DNA of 64,000 bases from CAZWDL01 sp964632995 (GTDB lineage Bacteria > Bacteroidota > Bacteroidia > Chitinophagales > Saprospiraceae), in the NCBI GenBank assembly GCA_964632995.1, contig CAZWDL010000021.1:1-64000 (forward strand). Reading direction: 5' to 3'. This document shows, piece by piece, positions 60,881 to 64,000 of this stretch. Within the stretch, counting starts at the first letter, position 1, and every line of letters starts with the position of its first letter. The position numbers were made by a program, and so were the translations under genes. The notes beneath the pieces were generated by a model. That model had not been told where the DNA came from. It saw nothing but the letters and a program-made list of their open reading frames with translations, and made no database searches.

Positions 60881-61045
60881 ATGTTACGATTAGCGTTACT
60901 CTTTTTTATCATCGCACTTATTGCTGCCCTTTTCGGGTTTGGAGGCATAGCTGCCGGTGCTGCCGGGATTGCCAAAATTGTCTTTTACATTTTCTTAGTT
61001 TTATTGGTAGTATCCCTACTAGCCAGTATACTCCGAGGCGCCTGA
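60881..61045 (+). CDS. DUF1328 small membrane protein
   Basis: A 54-residue protein, MLRLALLFFIIALIAALF at the start, then GFGGIAAGAAGIAKI and a second helix (FYIFLVLLVVSLLASIL) ending RGA. Two helices with a glycine/alanine-rich turn are the hallmark of the DUF1328 (UPF0391, YtjA-like) family. It sits in the inner membrane; function unknown, although some members respond to envelope or nutrient stress. Its own short transcription unit, convergent with the DUF2157 gene. Confidence 0.85.
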   Translation: MLRLALLFFIIALIAALFGFGGIAAGAAGIAKIVFYIFLVLLVVSLLASILRGA

Positions 61046-61089
61046 ACGGACAACACTCATTCTCAGAAATCTCAAACAATCCGACTGGA

Positions 61090-62127
61090 TCATTCTTGCT
61101 TCTCAGAATATCCCGCAATGCGCTCCGCGCGCCGGCCGACCAGCCAGAAGGAAAGCGCCAGGATGGCGAAAAATAAGGCGCGATGCAAAACGCCCCAGGC
61201 GTATTCGAAATACTTGGTATACAGGTTAAGCATGAAAAAAATTATGCCGAAACCTCGCAGCAGCTGGTCTCCACTTCGATGCCCCCACCATATGGCTCCG
61301 GCAGATACCAAGGTCAGCAGCAGGCTGTAGCCCAGGAAATCATACCAGGGCGCCATCTCCCAGGCACTCCAATTGGCGTAATTCCCGAAGATGGAGAGTA
61401 GCCAGAGAGCCACGAAGGTGAAAAAGAGCCCTGCGGAATAAGTCAGCTCGCCATAGATCTGATCCCAGGGTAATTGACGTATGCCTATCGCTGCCCCTGT
61501 CACCAACAATCCAAAGATTACAAAACGGAGCGGATAGTTCATCCCCAGAAAAAGGTAGGTTTCATCAGACAGGTAAGCAGTCTCCGCTCCAAACCAAGCT
61601 CCCGCCGCCGCCAATCCCAGTAGCCACAAGGGCAGGGAGGAGAGCACTTTTCCCAGGGCGAGATACAATACGGCCCCCGCCAGGATGAGTATGGCATAAT
61701 GATTCAGTTCCTGATCAAGAGATTTTCCTATAAAAGCAATAGCTGCTCCCGCAAAGGAAGCCCCCAGCAATAGTATGGCCTCACTACTATACAGGCTACC
61801 CGGCTGACGTCGCTTTCGACGATACCCCAGCATAAATAAGGTTCCTGCCGCCAGAGTGAATAGCCCGGCCAGGATAGGGTAAGGCGCATTGATCAGCCGG
61901 TAAAAAAGATCGACCAGTAGGTTCTGTTTAAGAACGATGACAAAGGAGGTGATTCCACTTACAATCGCTACCGCAAATGCCGTCTGCGCTAAACTCTTCC
62001 AGTTAAAAGTATTCACTTCCATGCTCTCCTCCAGCTGCTTCGCCTGCTCTTCCGAAAGCCTGCCCTCCTCTGCCCAATCGCGGAGTACAGTTTTCAGGAA
62101 CTCGGCCTCTCTCTGATTGAATTTCAT
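61090..62127 (-). CDS. DUF2157 domain-containing membrane protein
   Basis: A 345-residue protein. The N-terminal ~50 residues (REAEFLKTVLRDWAEEGRLSEEQAKQLEES) are the helical DUF2157 head, followed by nine or ten TM helices, with conserved WYDFLGYSLLL and the C-terminal LALSFWLVGRRAER. Family of unknown function, common in Bacteroidota. Start ATG 62127 is favoured over GTG 62154. Separated from the Gfo/Idh gene by a 255-bp spacer with repeats. Confidence 0.8.
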   Translation of the reverse strand: MKFNQREAEFLKTVLRDWAEEGRLSEEQAKQLEESMEVNTFNWKSLAQTAFAVAIVSGITSFVIVLKQNLLVDLFYRLINAPYPILAGLFTLAAGTLFMLGYRRKRRQPGSLYSSEAILLLGASFAGAAIAFIGKSLDQELNHYAILILAGAVLYLALGKVLSSLPLWLLGLAAAGAWFGAETAYLSDETYLFLGMNYPLRFVIFGLLVTGAAIGIRQLPWDQIYGELTYSAGLFFTFVALWLLSIFGNYANWSAWEMAPWYDFLGYSLLLTLVSAGAIWWGHRSGDQLLRGFGIIFFMLNLYTKYFEYAWGVLHRALFFAILALSFWLVGRRAERIAGYSEKQE

Positions 62128-62170
62128 AGTAAATTTGCTAAGTAGACGGTTCACTTTCTTGTATCCAGCT

Positions 62171-62352
62171 CGAAGTCAGAAACCGGAAGGGGCTTAGTCT
62201 GGCTGTGCAAAGCGCTCCCCACCGATTGCCAAAGACCGGCCAGGCTGCAAAAAGCATATTCCATCGATTCGCCTGCCACCGGCTCAGCACCCAAATCGAA
62301 GTGGGCCATACGGCTCTTCGCTTCGCTCCGAGAAGTCGGAAAGGGCTTAGCT
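62171..62352. repeat. ~30-bp imperfect direct repeats flanking 123 bp
   Basis: CGAAGTCAGAAACCGGAAGG (62171 onward) with GGCTTAGTCT, and CGAGAAGTCGGAAAGGGC (62328 onward) with TTAGCTGGG, are related copies of one motif on the same strand. An 86-codon minus-strand frame (62151-62411) covers the area, overlaps the end of the Gfo/Idh gene and is not recognisable. A short dispersed repeat is more likely than a gene. Confidence 0.4.
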
Positions 62353-62382
62353 GGGCTTATCCAGGCATCCAGCACCCAGCCC

Positions 62383-63513
62383 TCACCCCACCTTCTCCCG
62401 TCGTCCACCATTGGCAGCCGATCGATAGATCGCCTCCACCACCATCATATCGTGCAGTCCCTCCATGCCATCGGCCAGTACCGGGGTATTTTCCACGATA
62501 TTGCCGGCAAAAGCATCCATCTGTACAGCCTGCTGGTTTTCTCCCTCAAAGGAGATGGGTTTCCCCTGTACTTCGCCTTCGGGTTTGTTGTACTGATAAC
62601 AGGGATGCAGTTCGAAATTACCTTCCTGGGCCGACACCTTCAGATAATCGCTGCGGGCGCCGTAGCTGGTCGAGCAGTTGGCGATAGCGCCGTTGTCAAA
62701 TTCCATCTGCCAGGTCATGGTGTCGTCCAGTTCGGGAATAATAATTTCAGGGCGGGGATTATAGAACTGTGCGGTGACCGCCACTGGTTCCTTGCCCATG
62801 GTGTAACGGGCTCCTTGTATACAATATACGCCCATATCCATCAGGGCGCCGCCGCCGGCCAATTCTGGGTCGTTAAAACGCCAGTTGTCGCTACCGCCGC
62901 CGTAGTAGAAGCCGTTGCCCGTCTGGATGAGCATGACTTTACCCAGCACTTCCTCCTGGCCGAGTCGCATGATTTCCTGGTGGTGCGGATCGTACTGGCA
63001 GCGGTAGCCGATTTGCAGTTTGACGCCGGCCTGTTCACAGGCCTCAATCATCTGCCGGCACTCCTCCACTGAAATGGCCATGGGTTTTTCACAAATGACG
63101 TGTTTGCCTGCCTGCGCCGCGCGTATGGTATATTCGGCGTGCATACCGTTGGGCAGAACCACGTATACGATATCGATATCTTCGTTATCCTGGATTTGGT
63201 CGAAGGTATTGTAGTTGTATATATTCTCCCCGGGAATGCCATATTGCTTTGACCACTCCTCCGCTTTGGCGGGCGTACCGGTAACGATGCCCGCCAACCG
63301 GCAGCGTTCGGTGACCTGCAGGGCCGGCGCCAGTTTGTTTTTGCTGTAATTACCCAGACCGACCAGCGCGATCCCCAGTTTTCGCTCCTGCTCGGGAGCA
63401 CAGGCGCTCAACTTACCAAGCGCCAGGGAAGAGAAAGCCAGCGTGGAAGCCCCCAGCGTCGCTTGTCGTAAAAAGCGCCGCCGGGTAGTAGTTTGTTTCT
63501 TGTTTGATTGCAT
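62383..63513 (-). CDS. Tat-exported Gfo/Idh/MocA-family oxidoreductase
   Basis: A 376-residue NAD(P)-dependent sugar oxidoreductase. The N-terminus TTTRRRFLRQATLGASTLAF (in residues 8-28) is a twin-arginine signal, so the folded enzyme with bound cofactor should be exported to the periplasm. The Rossmann domain begins IALVGLGNYSKNKL (about 48-61) instead of the more common GxGxxG pattern. The active-site motif is VICEKPMAIS (about 137-146), and the C-terminal domain contains ALMDMGVYCIQGARY. It resembles glucose-fructose oxidoreductase-like proteins. Substrate unknown. Confidence 0.87.
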   Translation of the reverse strand: MQSNKKQTTTRRRFLRQATLGASTLAFSSLALGKLSACAPEQERKLGIALVGLGNYSKNKLAPALQVTERCRLAGIVTGTPAKAEEWSKQYGIPGENIYNYNTFDQIQDNEDIDIVYVVLPNGMHAEYTIRAAQAGKHVICEKPMAISVEECRQMIEACEQAGVKLQIGYRCQYDPHHQEIMRLGQEEVLGKVMLIQTGNGFYYGGGSDNWRFNDPELAGGGALMDMGVYCIQGARYTMGKEPVAVTAQFYNPRPEIIIPELDDTMTWQMEFDNGAIANCSTSYGARSDYLKVSAQEGNFELHPCYQYNKPEGEVQGKPISFEGENQQAVQMDAFAGNIVENTPVLADGMEGLHDMMVVEAIYRSAANGGRREKVG

Positions 63514-63637
63514 AAAGAAAGGTTTATCTCGGGAAAATTCTTATCAACCCTTAAGCTACGGAAATCAAAGAAAGGTAACAACTGGAAATTCTCTCCTTTT
63601 TTTAGCAAATTTGCGGTCATCAGAAAATCCAAGTATC

Positions 63638-64000
63638 ATGAATGAAGCCATCCGTCAATTAGAACCCAGCCGGCTATGGAAACATTTCGCCGACCTCAAT
63701 GCCGTACCCCGCCCCTCCAAAAACGAAGCGCGCGTCATCGCTTTCGTAAAGAATTTCGGCAAGCAACTTGGTCTCGATACCAGCGTCGACAAAATTGGGA
63801 ATGTCCGCATTCGCAAACCGGCAAGCCCGGGAAGGGAAGATCGACCGGTAGTCGTCCTGCAGTCTCATCTCGATATGGTGCATCAAAAAAATGCCGATAC
63901 CGATTTCGACTTCGAAACGGAAGGAATCCGCTGTGTTGTGGAGGGCGACTGGGTAAGGGCCGAAGGTACTACCCTGGGTGCTGACAACGGAATCGGCGTC
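63638..64000 (+). CDS. pepD: Aminoacyl-histidine dipeptidase (5' part)
   Basis: The first 121 codons of an M20C zinc peptidase, cut by the window end. It begins MNEAIRQLEPSRLWKHFADL, followed by VPRPSKNEARVIAFV (about 22-36) and the first zinc-binding block VVVLQSHLDMVHQKN (about 74-88; His and Asp), then AEGTTLGADNGIGV, the second metal/catalytic block. These match Xaa-His dipeptidase PepD, which hydrolyses carnosine-like and other dipeptides in the cytosol. Divergent from the oxidoreductase gene with 124 bp between starts. Confidence 0.93.
   Translation, partial: MNEAIRQLEPSRLWKHFADLNAVPRPSKNEARVIAFVKNFGKQLGLDTSVDKIGNVRIRKPASPGREDRPVVVLQSHLDMVHQKNADTDFDFETEGIRCVVEGDWVRAEGTTLGADNGIGV

Noticed and set aside
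62151..62411. 86-codon minus-strand frame overlapping the Gfo/Idh gene end
   Set aside because: Overlaps a real gene, contains imperfect direct repeats, and resembles no known protein.

Overview
The window looks like a chromosomal segment of a Bacteroidota bacterium, most plausibly a Saprospiria-type (Lewinella / Haliscomenobacter / Phaeodactylibacter-like) organism. Evidence: a gldA-gldF-gldG gliding cluster, a giant adhesin-like protein with the C-terminal domain used by type IX-secreted gliding proteins, a TonB-dependent receptor with a carboxypeptidase-like plug extension, a Bacteroidota-style LptD, a LETM1-related protein, -7 boxes of the TAnnTTTG type, and moderately GC-rich coding sequence. 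No phage, integrase, plasmid or CRISPR locus is visible. The genus is inference only.

Layout. 1-11.0 kb: envelope genes (GH130 lipoprotein, lptD, N-acetylmuramoyl-alanine amidase, MlaD-type lipid transport protein, murB, MsbA-like ABC exporter). 11.6-17.3 kb: an outer-membrane barrel, an ArsC-like phosphatase lacking one redox cysteine, polyphosphate kinase and a btaA-btaB pair for betaine lipid synthesis. 17.4-21.6 kb: TrpB2-type tryptophan synthase, ketol-acid reductoisomerase behind a candidate leader-peptide attenuator, and threonine deaminase. 21.6-26.0 kb: LETM1-like protein, EVE protein, SpoU methyltransferase, CTP synthase. 26.0-33.5 kb: a 164-bp imperfect palindrome, a two-domain aspartyl protease, then a surface lipoprotein / TonB receptor / PiT-like permease group. 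33.6-39.5 kb: a hypothetical exported protein and the 1,682-residue repeat protein. 39.8-49.7 kb: proline dehydrogenase and an eight-gene same-strand run (gldA, hypothetical, gldF, gldG, DUF4340, zinc phospholipase-like, DUF368, aroE). 49.9-52.8 kb: dipeptide epimerase, META lipoprotein, SPOR protein, tRNA-Arg(CCG). 52.9-57.8 kb: a compact NAD-linked [NiFe] hydrogenase operon (hoxF, fused hoxU-hoxY, hoxH, maturation protease) behind a candidate FNR/CRP-type box. 57.9-60.3 kb: three genes fitting non-phosphorylative L-fucose breakdown. 60.9-64 kb: a 54-residue DUF1328 membrane protein, a DUF2157 protein, an exported Gfo/Idh/MocA oxidoreductase and the start of pepD.

How parts fit together. The hydrogenase genes suffice for the structural enzyme and C-terminal processing, but no hyp genes for cofactor assembly are present here, so they must lie elsewhere. 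Polyphosphate kinase next to btaAB, together with a PiT-like permease beside a TonB receptor, hints at adaptation to phosphorus supply; this is inference. Several intergenic stretches hold short quasi-tandem repeats, hairpins and imperfect inverted repeats which look like dispersed elements and deserve a genome-wide search. The strongest leads are the hoxUY fusion with its promoter architecture, the btaAB pair, the ilvC leader, the 164-bp palindrome, and a terminator placed directly before the lactonase gene.
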